44,276 bases of DNA from Gelidibacter sp039916245 (GTDB lineage Bacteria; Bacteroidota; Bacteroidia; Flavobacteriales; Flavobacteriaceae): NCBI RefSeq assembly GCF_039916245.1, contig NZ_JBDSLS010000103.1, positions 1 through 44,276 of the forward strand. Direction: 5' to 3'. Position numbers and translations under genes: made by a program. Position 1 is the stretch's first letter, and each line of letters starts with the position of its first letter. A model generated the notes under the pieces. That model did no database searches. It was not told where the DNA came from and saw nothing but the letters and a program-made list of their open reading frames with translations. Positions 1 through 8,093 of the stretch are shown piece after piece.

Positions 1-8
1 TGGTTGGC

Positions 9-1643
9 TTACATCATGCCGCCCATACCGCCGCCGCCATTCATAGGGGCGCCGTTAAATTGTTCTTCAGCGTCATCAGCCAATACACACTCTGTTGTTA
101 ATAACATAGCTGCAATTGAAGCTGCATTTTCTAAAGCTATGCGGCTAACCTTAGTTGGGTCAATTACACCTGCACCAATTAAGTTCTCAAACTTATCAGT
201 ACGTGCATTGTAACCAAAATCAGCAGTGCCTTCTTTTACTTTCTGTACAATGATAGAACCTTCAATACCCGCGTTTTCGCAGATCTGACGTAACGGCTCT
301 TCAATAGCGCGACGAATGATCTGAATACCTGTATTTTCGTCTTCGTTTTCGCCTTTAAGATCGGCTAAAGCGGAAACCGCACGAATGAATGCTACACCAC
401 CACCAGCAACAATGCCTTCTTCAACAGCAGCTCTCGTAGCATTCAATGCATCATCCACGCGGTCTTTTTTCTCTTTCATTTCCACTTCACTTGCAGCACC
501 TACATAAAGTACAGCCACACCGCCAGCTAATTTAGCCAAACGCTCTTGAAGTTTTTCTTTGTCATAATCAGACGTCGTAGTTTCAATTTGCGCTTTAATT
601 TGGTTAACTCTTGCTTTGATATCTTCAGCTTTTCCTGAACCATTTACAATAGTTGTGTTGTCTTTATCGATAGTGATCGTTTCAGCAGTACCTAACATGG
701 TTAAATCAGCGTTCTCTAAAGAGAAGCCTCTTTCTTCTGAAATCACAACACCACCAGTTAAGATAGCGATATCTTCCAACATTGCTTTACGTCGGTCTCC
801 AAAACCTGGAGCTTTAACGGCAGCAATTTTTAATCCACCACGTAATTTGTTTACTACTAAAGTAGCTAAGGCCTGACCTTCTACATCTTCAGCAATAATC
901 AATAATGTACGACCAGATTGTGCTACTGGTTCTAGGATTGTAAGAATTTCCTGAAGATTTGAGATCTTTTTGTCAAATAATAAAACGTATGGATTTTCTA
1001 AATCGGCAATCATTTTATCGGCATCCGTAACAAAATAAGGCGATAAATAACCGCGATCAAATTGCATACCTTCAACCACATCAACGTAAGTGTCCAATCC
1101 TTTAGCTTCTTCAACAGTGATGACACCTTCTTTACCTACTTTAGTGAAGGCTTTGGCTACCAATTCACCAATAGTATCATCGTTATTAGCAGAAATAGAA
1201 GCTACTTGTCTAATCATTTCTGATGAGTCGCCTACTTTTTTAGCTTGCTTTTCAAGATCAGCAACGATCGCTGCAACAGCTTTGTCAATACCGCGTTTCA
1301 AATCCATTGGATTGGCACCAGCTGCAACGTTTTTCAAGCCTTCTTTAACGATAGCTTGCGCTAAAACGGTAGCTGTTGTAGTACCATCTCCAGCCAAATC
1401 ATTGGTTTTTGACGCTACTTCTTTTACCATTTGTGCACCCATATTCTCAAGTGCATCTTCTAATTCTATTTCTTTTGCAACGGTTACACCATCTTTAGTC
1501 ACCTGAGGTGCGCCGAATGATTTACCGATAATAACGTTACGACCTTTTGGGCCTAAAGTTACTTTTACTGCATTTGCTAATGCATCTACACCACGTCTTA
1601 ATCCGTCGCGTGCGTCAATATCAAATTTTATATGTTTTGCCAT
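9..1643 (-). CDS. groEL: 60 kDa chaperonin GroEL
   Basis: GroEL forms the double-ring folding chamber that takes up unfolded proteins and, with ATP and the GroES lid, lets them fold in the cytoplasm. The 544-residue product has the usual family length. It opens with the typical MAKHIKFDIDARDGLRRGVD, carries the ATP-site segment NDLAGDGTTTATVLAQ, and ends in the Gly/Met-rich tail (GGGGMGGMM) that hangs into the cavity. The gene is complete, with its stop at 9-11. It lies 121 bp downstream of groES on the same strand, and the gap holds a 12-bp inverted repeat that could tune the two expression levels. No CIRCE operator is visible. Identity is certain. Confidence 0.99.
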   Translation of the reverse strand: MAKHIKFDIDARDGLRRGVDALANAVKVTLGPKGRNVIIGKSFGAPQVTKDGVTVAKEIELEDALENMGAQMVKEVASKTNDLAGDGTTTATVLAQAIVKEGLKNVAAGANPMDLKRGIDKAVAAIVADLEKQAKKVGDSSEMIRQVASISANNDDTIGELVAKAFTKVGKEGVITVEEAKGLDTYVDVVEGMQFDRGYLSPYFVTDADKMIADLENPYVLLFDKKISNLQEILTILEPVAQSGRTLLIIAEDVEGQALATLVVNKLRGGLKIAAVKAPGFGDRRKAMLEDIAILTGGVVISEERGFSLENADLTMLGTAETITIDKDNTTIVNGSGKAEDIKARVNQIKAQIETTTSDYDKEKLQERLAKLAGGVAVLYVGAASEVEMKEKKDRVDDALNATRAAVEEGIVAGGGVAFIRAVSALADLKGENEDENTGIQIIRRAIEEPLRQICENAGIEGSIIVQKVKEGTADFGYNARTDKFENLIGAGVIDPTKVSRIALENAASIAAMLLTTECVLADDAEEQFNGAPMNGGGGMGGMM

Positions 1644-1689
1644 AATGAAAATTTTGTTTAAAATTTTAAACTTTCAATTCTCAAAACAC

Positions 1690-1761
1690 CAAATTCCAAA
1701 ATAGGAACTGATAGTTTGATGCGAAAGTTATTGGAAATTGTTTTTTGTTTTTTGGAATTTG
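1690..1761 (-). repeat. 12-bp inverted repeat between groES and groEL
   Basis: The arms CAAATTCCAAAA (1690-1701) and TTTTGGAATTTG (1750-1761) are perfectly complementary and enclose 48 nt. The right arm begins three bases after the groES stop, so in the mRNA the hairpin would sit between the two cistrons. It may stabilise or partly attenuate the transcript. That role is inferred; only the repeat is seen. Confidence 0.5.
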
Positions 1762-1764
1762 CAA

Positions 1765-2040
1765 TTAGATAATTGCTAATACATCACTCTCACGCATGAT
1801 CAAATAATCTTTGCCTTCAAGTTTTAGCTCTGTTCCTGCATATTTACCGTAAAGAACGGTTTCACCAACTTTTACCGTCATTGGATTTTTTTTAGTACCT
1901 GCACCAACGGCAACAACTTTACCTTTTTGTGGTTTTTCTTTAGCGTTGTCTGGAATGATAATTCCTGAAGCTGTTTTTGTTTCAGCTTCTACTGGTTCAA
2001 TAAGAACACGGTCTGCCAATGGTTTAATGTTTAATCCCAT
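1765..2040 (-). CDS. groES: 10 kDa co-chaperonin GroES
   Basis: GroES is the heptameric lid of the GroEL chamber. Starting at the ATG at 2038-2040 gives 91 residues, MGLNIKPLADRVLIEP and onward, with the mobile-loop region around TKTASGIIIPDNAKEKPQKG and the usual ending in a YLIMRESDVLAII-like strand. An in-frame ATG eight codons upstream (2064) would add MLKTKNTT, which is not part of the family fold, so the shorter start is preferred. The gene is first in the groES-groEL unit. A terminator separates it from secG upstream, so it needs its own promoter; the only recognisable one is the sigma-54-like motif at 2113-2128. Confidence 0.98.
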   Translation of the reverse strand: MGLNIKPLADRVLIEPVEAETKTASGIIIPDNAKEKPQKGKVVAVGAGTKKNPMTVKVGETVLYGKYAGTELKLEGKDYLIMRESDVLAII

Positions 2041-2112
2041 AGTTGTATTTTTTGTTTTAAGCATGCCTAAGCATGACAGGTTAATTAATTTTTTTTTACT
2101 GTATTAGATAGT

Positions 2113-2128
2113 TGCGAAAAATGTGCCA
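2113..2128 (-). promoter_or_regulatory. putative sigma-54 (-24/-12) promoter of groES-groEL
   Basis: Read on the minus strand, TGGCAC is followed by six bases and then CGCA. This places GG and GC exactly 12 bases apart, as in the sigma-54 consensus TGGCAC-N5-TTGCA, with one mismatch (TCGC for TTGC). Transcription would start near 2102, leaving a leader of about 60 nt before groES. No TAnnTTTG box is seen between the secG terminator and groES. A sigma-54 activator is encoded about 2 kb away. The motif is seen; its function is inferred. Confidence 0.5.
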
Positions 2129-2158
2129 CGGGGCTTAAACTGACAAAGTTTCAGGCAT

Positions 2159-2190
2159 AAAAAAATGCCAACAAATTTTGTTGGCATTTT
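2159..2190 (-). terminator. rho-independent terminator after secG
   Basis: A near-perfect palindrome, AAAATGCCAACAAA / TTTTGTTGGCATTTT, is followed on the minus strand by seven T residues (2159-2165 as A on the plus strand). It lies 24 bp beyond the secG stop and closes the miaB-to-secG gene set, separating it from groES-groEL. Confidence 0.9.
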
Positions 2191-2213
2191 AATTATTTTA
2201 AGCTGATCAATTT

Positions 2214-2567
2214 TTACTCGTTTGTAGTATCAATTGGTGTTTCAGTATTGTTTGTTGTTGGTTTAGTTGGTGCAGGCATACTTGTCGTAGCTGAATCAGG
2301 ATCCAACGCTTTAGATTCTGCAGCGCCAGTGGCGCCATCAATAGCAATGTTTGATACTAATATCAAGGCTAACAACACCGTTGCTAAAATCCAAGTACTT
2401 TTATCTAAAAAGTCGGTTGTTTTTTTAACACCACCTAATTGTTGTGTACCACCGCCACCAAATGATGAAGACAATCCGCCTCCTTTTGGATTTTGAACCA
2501 TAACCACCACCACTAATAAAAAGGATACAATGATGATAAGAACTAAAAATATTGTAAAAGTACTCAT
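2214..2567 (-). CDS. secG: preprotein translocase subunit SecG
   Basis: SecG is the small accessory subunit of the SecYEG channel in the inner membrane and assists protein export. The product has 117 residues: a first membrane helix (about 4-24, FLVLIIIVSFLLVVVVMV), the family signature VQNPKGGGLSSSFGGGG, a second helix (about 58-77), and a Thr/Pro/Asn-rich tail typical of Bacteroidota SecG. It starts 3 bp after the TPR gene, so the two are almost certainly cotranscribed. A terminator follows the stop. Confidence 0.96.
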   Translation of the reverse strand: MSTFTIFLVLIIIVSFLLVVVVMVQNPKGGGLSSSFGGGGTQQLGGVKKTTDFLDKSTWILATVLLALILVSNIAIDGATGAAESKALDPDSATTSMPAPTKPTTNNTETPIDTTNE

Positions 2568-2570
2568 GTG

Positions 2571-3521
2571 CTATTTGGTATTATTTGCTTGTAATTGTTT
2601 TACTGCTTTAATTTGGTCTGCAAAGAAACTACTTTTTTCTGGATATTTCAAAATTAAAATCCTATAAGATTGAATTGCTTTATCATAATTTTTTTGCTCT
2701 AAATAGATCCTCGCCAATGTCTCGGTCATCAAGTTATCATTCTGTACCAATTTTGTTTGTGCCAGATTGAATGAAGGCGTAGTTTCTTTAACAGGAGAGA
2801 TTTTTGGATTGGAGGATATAAATTTGTCTATTAAGTCAAACTTTTTTTCCAGAGGCGCTTCTGCTTTTGGTTTCAGCTCTTGTATTGAAGATACTGTTTC
2901 TTCGGTTTCAATCGTTTCTTCAGCTGCTCTTTGAATCGGCTTAAAACTTGTAATCTTTAACCATTCGGTAAACGAACGGGTTTCATTTTTATCGAAATCT
3001 AAAGGTTTGCCTATTTTTAATTGCTCTTCAGGAGAGGGTTCAATTTTGTTGACATCGACCTCAATGATAGGAACGCTTGTTTCCTCTTTTATATTGGTTT
3101 GAACGGGTGCTTTTCTCTCAAATAATCCTGGATCTAAAACGCCCTCACTATCTTTAATGTGCTGTTTTAAGGCCTCATCAATCAGCATCTTTTTATTAAC
3201 AGAAATATCATCGGCTTCCTTAACGTCAATAGCATTTAAGAGTTCTGTGTTTTGTTTGATGAGTTTTGAAATCTCATTTTGATTGAAAGCTTCTGAAGTA
3301 ATAAAATCAAATAAAATACTTCGGTCTGTCGTATAGGCAGCGGTAACTCTGAGTTCTTGGTTGTATTTAAAGCTTTCTTTGGTTTTTAAACCTTTTAAAT
3401 GCAATGCTCGAGCCGCTTGGAAATAAGGATAACGGGCAACAATCTCACCAACCGTTGCGGTTTGGTCAGAAGTCAATTGCTCCGGATAGGTGAGTAGATA
3501 TGTAAAGTCCTGTTTGTTCAC
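2571..3521 (-). CDS. tetratricopeptide-repeat protein of unknown function
   Basis: The 316-residue product has no recognised enzyme motif and no signal peptide. Its N-terminus (PYFQAARALHLKGLK, about 31-45) looks like a helical repeat. The middle third is acidic and low in complexity (about 130-240). The C-terminus contains one clear TPR-like helix pair, TETLARIYLEQKNYDKAIQSY, followed by LILKYPEKSSFFADQIK (about 265-305). The gene lies between lptE (9 bp) and secG (3 bp), which suggests a link to envelope biogenesis or export, but this rests on position alone. I recognise it as a Bacteroidota gene commonly found in this neighbourhood; its molecular role is not known to me. Confidence 0.8.
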   Translation of the reverse strand: MNKQDFTYLLTYPEQLTSDQTATVGEIVARYPYFQAARALHLKGLKTKESFKYNQELRVTAAYTTDRSILFDFITSEAFNQNEISKLIKQNTELLNAIDVKEADDISVNKKMLIDEALKQHIKDSEGVLDPGLFERKAPVQTNIKEETSVPIIEVDVNKIEPSPEEQLKIGKPLDFDKNETRSFTEWLKITSFKPIQRAAEETIETEETVSSIQELKPKAEAPLEKKFDLIDKFISSNPKISPVKETTPSFNLAQTKLVQNDNLMTETLARIYLEQKNYDKAIQSYRILILKYPEKSSFFADQIKAVKQLQANNTK

Positions 3522-3530
3522 GTTATAAAA

Positions 3531-4055
3531 TTACCATTTTGCCAAGGTAGCGTTCAAAATATCCTGTGTAATTCGTTCAAATATCTCCTCTATGGCCGCA
3601 TCTTTTTGGGCTCCTACTAATTGCGCGGTTCCTGGGTAATCATAAAAGAATGAAAACTGTTGATTAAGATCGCCGTCAGGATTGTTTTTATCATAAAAAC
3701 GAACCCGAACACCAATCGTCAAACGGTTTTGTGCTGCGGTGTTATCTGCTGTTGCTGTGGTCGGAGAAATTCGATACTCTGTTATTTCACCTTCATAGGT
3801 GATGTCTCCGCCTGAAGTTACCAATTGCAAACTGGTTTGATTTTGGATGATGTCAGCGAGTGCATTTGTAAATGTACGCTCCAAACCAGGTTCAATCAAC
3901 GGCGCATCATTTTGAAAATAATTAACTTGATAGGTTCTGGTTCCTGCTGGCACGGTAATTCCTGTAAATTTATAATAACCACAGCCTGAAAATAGGCTTA
4001 GACTAAAAAGGAATACTAAAATTTTTAATTTCTTCACTTGTGTTTTTTTGAGCAA
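3531..4055 (-). CDS. lptE: LptE-family outer-membrane lipoprotein
   Basis: LptE plugs the LptD barrel and helps insert lipopolysaccharide into the outer leaflet of the outer membrane. The 174-residue product has a basic start, a hydrophobic signal (about 10-22) and the lipobox LFSGC with the acylated Cys at residue 25. The mature part begins GYYKFTGITVPAGTRTYQV, the usual opening of Bacteroidota LptE-like proteins, and holds the family's segment on a short strand and ITEYRISPTTA. It sits 7 bp after the sigma-54 activator gene, in the same operon. The family assignment is by resemblance, and Bacteroidota members are very divergent from the E. coli protein. Confidence 0.85.
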   Translation of the reverse strand: MLKKTQVKKLKILVFLFSLSLFSGCGYYKFTGITVPAGTRTYQVNYFQNDAPLIEPGLERTFTNALADIIQNQTSLQLVTSGGDITYEGEITEYRISPTTATADNTAAQNRLTIGVRVRFYDKNNPDGDLNQQFSFFYDYPGTAQLVGAQKDAAIEEIFERITQDILNATLAKW

Positions 4056-4062
4056 TGTTTTA

Positions 4063-5328
4063 TTACAAATCGAATTGTTTGATTTTTCGGTATAAGGTGC
4101 GCTCGCTAATACCGAGTTCAGCGGCGGCCAATTTACGTTTTCCTTGGTGGCGCTCCAATGATTTTTTTATCAATTCGAGTTCCTTGTCATGTAAAGAAAG
4201 CGTTTCCTCTTCCTCAACTTCTTCGGCAAAATGGTATTTGTCAGTGTTATTGTCAATGGCTTCTGAAAGTTGACTCATTTTTTCGGGAATGGACATGACT
4301 TCTAAATCTTCGATGGTATCTTCATAATCTTCTGCATCGTCATCGCCATAAATTTTTTGGATTAAACCTTCATTTTTCTCTTGTACCTCGTTGGCGTTTC
4401 CGTTTTTCATGAGCTCCATGGTGAGTTTCTTCAAGTCGTTCAAGTCGCTTTTCATGTCAAAAAGTACTTTGTAGAGAATCTCACGCTCGCTGCTAAAATC
4501 GCTATCGCTTTTTGAATTTTTAATTATGGCAGGAAGATTATCGCCTTGACTAGGTAAGTAGCCTTTTAAGGTTGCGGCACTAATAGTCCTGGTGTGCTCT
4601 AATACGGATATTTGCTCAGCAGCATTACGCAACTGCCTAATATTTCCGTTCCATCTATGTTTTAAAAGGACGTCAACCGCTTCATCAGTTAATTTGATGG
4701 TAGGCATTTTATATTTCAGGGCAAAATCGCTGGCAAATTTGCGGAATAACAAATGAATATCGTCCTTGCGGTCTCGCAGAGGTGGCAAATGAATTTCAAT
4801 GGTGCTTAATCTATAATAAAGATCTTCGCGAAACTGTTCTTTCTTGATGGCCTCAAACATATTCACATTGGTGGCTGCTACAATTCGGACATCTGTTTTT
4901 TGGACTTTACTGGAACCTACTTTTATAAATTCGCCATTTTCCAAAACACGTAACAAGCGCACTTGAGTGGTTAGTGGAAGTTCACCAACTTCATCTAAAA
5001 AAATAGTACCGCCGTCGGCCACTTCAAAATAGCCTTCGCGCGTATTTGTTGCGCCTGTAAAAGATCCTTTTTCATGACCAAAAAGTTCACTGTCAATCGT
5101 GCCTTCTGGAATGGCGCCGCAGTTTACGGCAATATATTTACCGTGTTTGCGATGGGATAGTTGATGGATGATTTTTGGAATGCTTTCTTTACCGACACCA
5201 CTTTCTCCAGTTACCAAAACCGAAATATCCGTTGGGGCAACCTGAATGGCTTTTTCTATAGACCGGTTGAGCTTTGGGTCATTCCCAATAATTCCGAAAC
5301 GTTGTTTTATGGCTTGAATTGATTCCAT
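4063..5328 (-). CDS. sigma-54-dependent transcriptional activator without a sensor domain
   Basis: This is an AAA+ enhancer-binding protein that uses ATP to open sigma-54 RNA polymerase complexes. In 421 residues it shows Walker A GESGVGKE (41-48), the sigma-54 contact loop as GSFTGA (88-93, Ser for the usual Ala), Walker B GGTIFLDE (106-113) and the arginine-finger region FREDLYYRL (166-174). It ends in a Fis-type helix-turn-helix, LAAAELGISERTLYRKIKQF. The AAA+ domain begins near residue 11, so there is no receiver, GAF or PAS domain. A long acidic linker (about 270-385) precedes the DNA-binding domain. It lies 82 bp after miaB and directly before lptE. How it is controlled is not apparent. 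The groES motif is a candidate target. Confidence 0.95.
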   Translation of the reverse strand: MESIQAIKQRFGIIGNDPKLNRSIEKAIQVAPTDISVLVTGESGVGKESIPKIIHQLSHRKHGKYIAVNCGAIPEGTIDSELFGHEKGSFTGATNTREGYFEVADGGTIFLDEVGELPLTTQVRLLRVLENGEFIKVGSSKVQKTDVRIVAATNVNMFEAIKKEQFREDLYYRLSTIEIHLPPLRDRKDDIHLLFRKFASDFALKYKMPTIKLTDEAVDVLLKHRWNGNIRQLRNAAEQISVLEHTRTISAATLKGYLPSQGDNLPAIIKNSKSDSDFSSEREILYKVLFDMKSDLNDLKKLTMELMKNGNANEVQEKNEGLIQKIYGDDDAEDYEDTIEDLEVMSIPEKMSQLSEAIDNNTDKYHFAEEVEEEETLSLHDKELELIKKSLERHQGKRKLAAAELGISERTLYRKIKQFDL

Positions 5329-5410
5329 TTTAAGATTAAAAGTTAAGAATTAAGAGTGAATACTTGTGTGGTTTAGAATACTATAAAAGATTGATATCTC
5401 TTATTCATTA

Positions 5411-6853
5411 TTAAATGATGGCATATTCAATAGCTTCTCCAATTAAAGTGGCACTGGTACAATCTGTAATTTTGACGTTTACCAAATCGCCAATTTTATA
5501 GTGGGCTTTTGGGAAAACGGCCACGACATTTTGTGAGGTTCTTCCGGACCATTCCTGGTCTGATTTTTTAGATTCGCGTTCCACCAAAACTTCCACCGTG
5601 GTGCCTACATAGGCTTTGGTTCTGAATTCGCTATGTTGTCTTTGCAATTGGACAATCTCATCCAAACGTCTTTTTTTCACTTCTTCAGGAACATCATCTT
5701 CCAATTTACGCTCGGCTAGAGTTCCAGGGCGTTCAGAATAGGTAAACATATATCCGAAGTTATATTTCACGTATTCCATTAAACTTAAAGTATCCTGATG
5801 GTCGGCTTCAGTTTCTGTTGGAAAACCTGAAATCATATCCTGAGAAATCGAACAGGTAGGAAGAATGCGTCTGATATTATCAATCAATGCGAAATATTCT
5901 TCACGGGTATGCAAACGATTCATTTCCTTAAGAATGCGATTGCTGCCACTTTGCACTGGCAAGTGAATATGCTTACAGATATTTTTATATTTCGCCATCG
6001 TTTCAATCACATCCAAAGTCAAATCCTGTGGATTGGAAGTTGAAAAACGAATGCGCATTTTGGGATAGGCTTTCGCACATAAATCCAATAAATTGGAAAA
6101 ATTGACTACCGTCGCTTTTTGCATGTCGCTGGCCTTGTCGAAATCTTTTTTCAGTCCGCCGCCATACCATAAATAGCTATCCACGTTTTGGCCCAATAAG
6201 GTAATTTCTTTAAAGCCTCTGCTCCAAAGGTCCTTGACTTCTTCTAAAATACTTTGCGGATCACGGCTGCGTTCTCGTCCGCGCGTAAACGGCACCACAC
6301 AAAACGTGCACATATTATCGCAGCCACGTGTGATGGAAACAAAAGCAGAAACGCCATTACTATTTAAACGGACCGGTGAGATATCGCCATAGGTTTCATC
6401 TTTGCTTAAAATAACGTTGATGGCATCTCTACCTTCTTCAACCTCTGATAATAAATTTGGAAGATCTTTATAAGCGTCAGGTCCAACAACCAGGTCGACG
6501 ATTTTTTCTTCTTCAAGAAGTTTGCTTTTCAAGCGCTCCGCCATACAGCCCAAAACCCCAACTTTCATTTTAGGATTGATACGCTTTACAGCATTGTATT
6601 TTTCCAATCTTTTTCGGATGGTTTGTTCTGCTTTATCGCGAATGGAGCAGGTATTTACTAAAACCAGATCTGCTTCTTCCAGTATTTGGGTGGTGTTATA
6701 ACCTTCCTGATATAGAATGGAAGCTACAATTTCACTGTCACTAAAATTCATGGAACAACCATAGCTTTCAATAAAAAGCTTACGGGTATTCTCTTTTTTT
6801 TGTTCGAGTACGAGACTTTCTCCTTGCTTGCTTTCGTCAATAATTTTCTCCAT
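5411..6853 (-). CDS. miaB: tRNA-2-methylthio-N6-dimethylallyladenosine synthase MiaB
   Basis: MiaB is a radical-SAM methylthiotransferase that adds the 2-methylthio group to i6A37 of tRNAs reading UNN codons. The 480-residue form starting at 6853 has the three N-terminal cluster cysteines (Cys33 in SYGCSMNFSDSE, Cys69 in VNTCSIRDKA, Cys103 in GCMAERLK), the radical-SAM CxxxCxxC as RGCDNMCTFC (Cys178, 182, 185), and a C-terminal TRAM domain (about 415-480). An upstream in-frame ATG at 6910 lies inside the predicted promoter, so it cannot be used from that promoter; this decides the start. It is first in the gene set running to secG. Confidence 0.97.
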   Translation of the reverse strand: MEKIIDESKQGESLVLEQKKENTRKLFIESYGCSMNFSDSEIVASILYQEGYNTTQILEEADLVLVNTCSIRDKAEQTIRKRLEKYNAVKRINPKMKVGVLGCMAERLKSKLLEEEKIVDLVVGPDAYKDLPNLLSEVEEGRDAINVILSKDETYGDISPVRLNSNGVSAFVSITRGCDNMCTFCVVPFTRGRERSRDPQSILEEVKDLWSRGFKEITLLGQNVDSYLWYGGGLKKDFDKASDMQKATVVNFSNLLDLCAKAYPKMRIRFSTSNPQDLTLDVIETMAKYKNICKHIHLPVQSGSNRILKEMNRLHTREEYFALIDNIRRILPTCSISQDMISGFPTETEADHQDTLSLMEYVKYNFGYMFTYSERPGTLAERKLEDDVPEEVKKRRLDEIVQLQRQHSEFRTKAYVGTTVEVLVERESKKSDQEWSGRTSQNVVAVFPKAHYKIGDLVNVKITDCTSATLIGEAIEYAII

Positions 6854-6907
6854 AAGTGTCTTGAAACGTCTGTGATTGTTTTTTTTGTCTTCCTTAAAAG
6901 ACAGCTG

Positions 6908-6940
6908 CAAAGATAAGATTATTTTAATGATTGTGACAAA
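6908..6940 (-). promoter_or_regulatory. Bacteroidota-type promoter of miaB
   Basis: On the minus strand TTTG (6937-6940), 21 bases and TATCTTTG (6908-6915) match the Bacteroidota pattern TTTG-N17-23-TAnnTTTG. Transcription would begin near 6901, about 48 nt before the chosen miaB start. Confidence 0.75.
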
Positions 6941-7018
6941 GTGACAGTGTATTAAAATGTTTTGATAATGTTAAAAATTTATAGTTTCTTTGAAGTTGAA
7001 CCAACTAAATTTTAAAAA

Positions 7019-7801
7019 ATGACCCCATCAGAATTTCAGTCCAGAATAGCTCAAGCTAAAGATTTGGATTTCGGAACTATTTTTAATTTATCGATTGAAC
7101 TCTTTAAGAAAAGCTGGCTGCAGGGCTTTTTATTGCAATTATTTGTCATCATTTTAATGGTGCCGTTTTTCATCGTTATCTATGTGCCCATCGTCATGAT
7201 GGCTATATCACAAGCTGACTCAGGGCATTTTGATCCGAACGATATGAGTGGTTTATTTGCAGGGTTGTCTGTGTTTTATGTGTTATTTATTATTGTAGGA
7301 ATCTTTATTATAGGTGTTGTTCAAGTGGCGCTGACGGCGGCTTTTTTCAGAATATTGAAAAATGTAGATGAGGGCCTTGAAGCTAAAACGTCAGACTTGT
7401 TTTATTTCTTGAAAGGAAAACATCTTGGCAAGATATTAGTGTTAATGTTGGTCACTGTTTTAATAGCCATTCCTGCGGCTTTATTCTTTTACCTACCATT
7501 AATATATGTGATGATCCCGATGTCATTCTTTTCGATAACTTTTGCCATGAATCCAGAATGGTCCGTAGGCGATATTGTGAGCTCAAGTTTTAGAATAGGG
7601 AATAAGAAATGGCTATTGACTTTTGGATTGTTATTTGTTTCTTATATGGCTGTTGGGATACTGACTTTTGTGAGCTGTGGCCTTGGAAGTTTGTTTTTAG
7701 CGCCATTTATGTACCATCCTATTTATTTTATCTATAAAGAAACAGTAGGGTTTGATGATTTGTGCGAGTTGAATCAAATTGGTGAGGAAGTCGTTTTTTA
7801 A
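7019..7801 (+). CDS. polytopic membrane protein of unknown function
   Basis: The 260-residue product is strongly hydrophobic. Membrane segments are visible at about 35-65 (GFLLQLFVIILMVPFFIVIY), 84-110 (FVLFIIVGIFIIGVV region), 136-175 (two segments, ILVLMLVTVLIAIPAALFFY and a following one) and 199-235. The N-terminus (SRIAQAKDLDFGTIFNLSIELFKKSW) is amphipathic and probably cytoplasmic. No catalytic motif is recognisable. Relatives in Flavobacteriaceae are sometimes labelled beta-carotene 15,15'-monooxygenase, but nothing in the sequence supports that. It is transcribed alone: miaB is divergent upstream and a terminator lies about 160 bp downstream. Function unknown. Confidence 0.8.
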   Translation: MTPSEFQSRIAQAKDLDFGTIFNLSIELFKKSWLQGFLLQLFVIILMVPFFIVIYVPIVMMAISQADSGHFDPNDMSGLFAGLSVFYVLFIIVGIFIIGVVQVALTAAFFRILKNVDEGLEAKTSDLFYFLKGKHLGKILVLMLVTVLIAIPAALFFYLPLIYVMIPMSFFSITFAMNPEWSVGDIVSSSFRIGNKKWLLTFGLLFVSYMAVGILTFVSCGLGSLFLAPFMYHPIYFIYKETVGFDDLCELNQIGEEVVF

Positions 7802-7961
7802 TATAATATATATGGAGTAGAGTGTACATAATTTTTTGGATGGCTATATGAATCCGTAAATTGTATTGATTTTATTTCATACTAGCTTTCTGAAATTATT
7901 GGTATTGAGATTGTGTGTACGATAGAGCACTCAAAATGATCTTTGGAAATATAATGTATTT

Positions 7962-7987
7962 AAAAGCCTGAACCTTCAGGCTTTTTT
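7962..7987 (+). terminator. rho-independent terminator before topA
   Basis: The arms AAAAGCCTGAA (7962-7972) and TTCAGGCTTTT (7975-7985) form an 11-bp stem followed by T residues. It ends the transcript of the membrane protein gene. The rest of the 7802-8093 interval is AT-rich, with no further structure seen apart from the topA promoter. Confidence 0.85.
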
Positions 7988-8046
7988 AATGCCTAGTTGT
8001 GGCTCGTCCAATAGCATATAAATCGGCTTAGATTTTTTTAATTAGG

Positions 8047-8074
8047 TTGAATAATATTTTTTCACATACATTTG
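8047..8074 (+). promoter_or_regulatory. Bacteroidota-type promoter of topA
   Basis: TTG (8047-8049), 17 bases and TACATTTG (8067-8074) fit the Bacteroidota promoter pattern. The predicted start, near 8081, gives a very short leader of about 13 nt before the topA ATG. Confidence 0.75.
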
Positions 8075-8093
8075 TAGCCAGAAAAAATGTAAT

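Noticed and set aside
616..1506. Plus-strand open frames inside groEL
   Set aside because: Shadows of the groEL reading frame with no recognisable protein features.
2041..2160. CIRCE (HrcA) operator before groES
   Set aside because: No TTAGCACTC-N9-GAGTGCTAA-like sequence is present.
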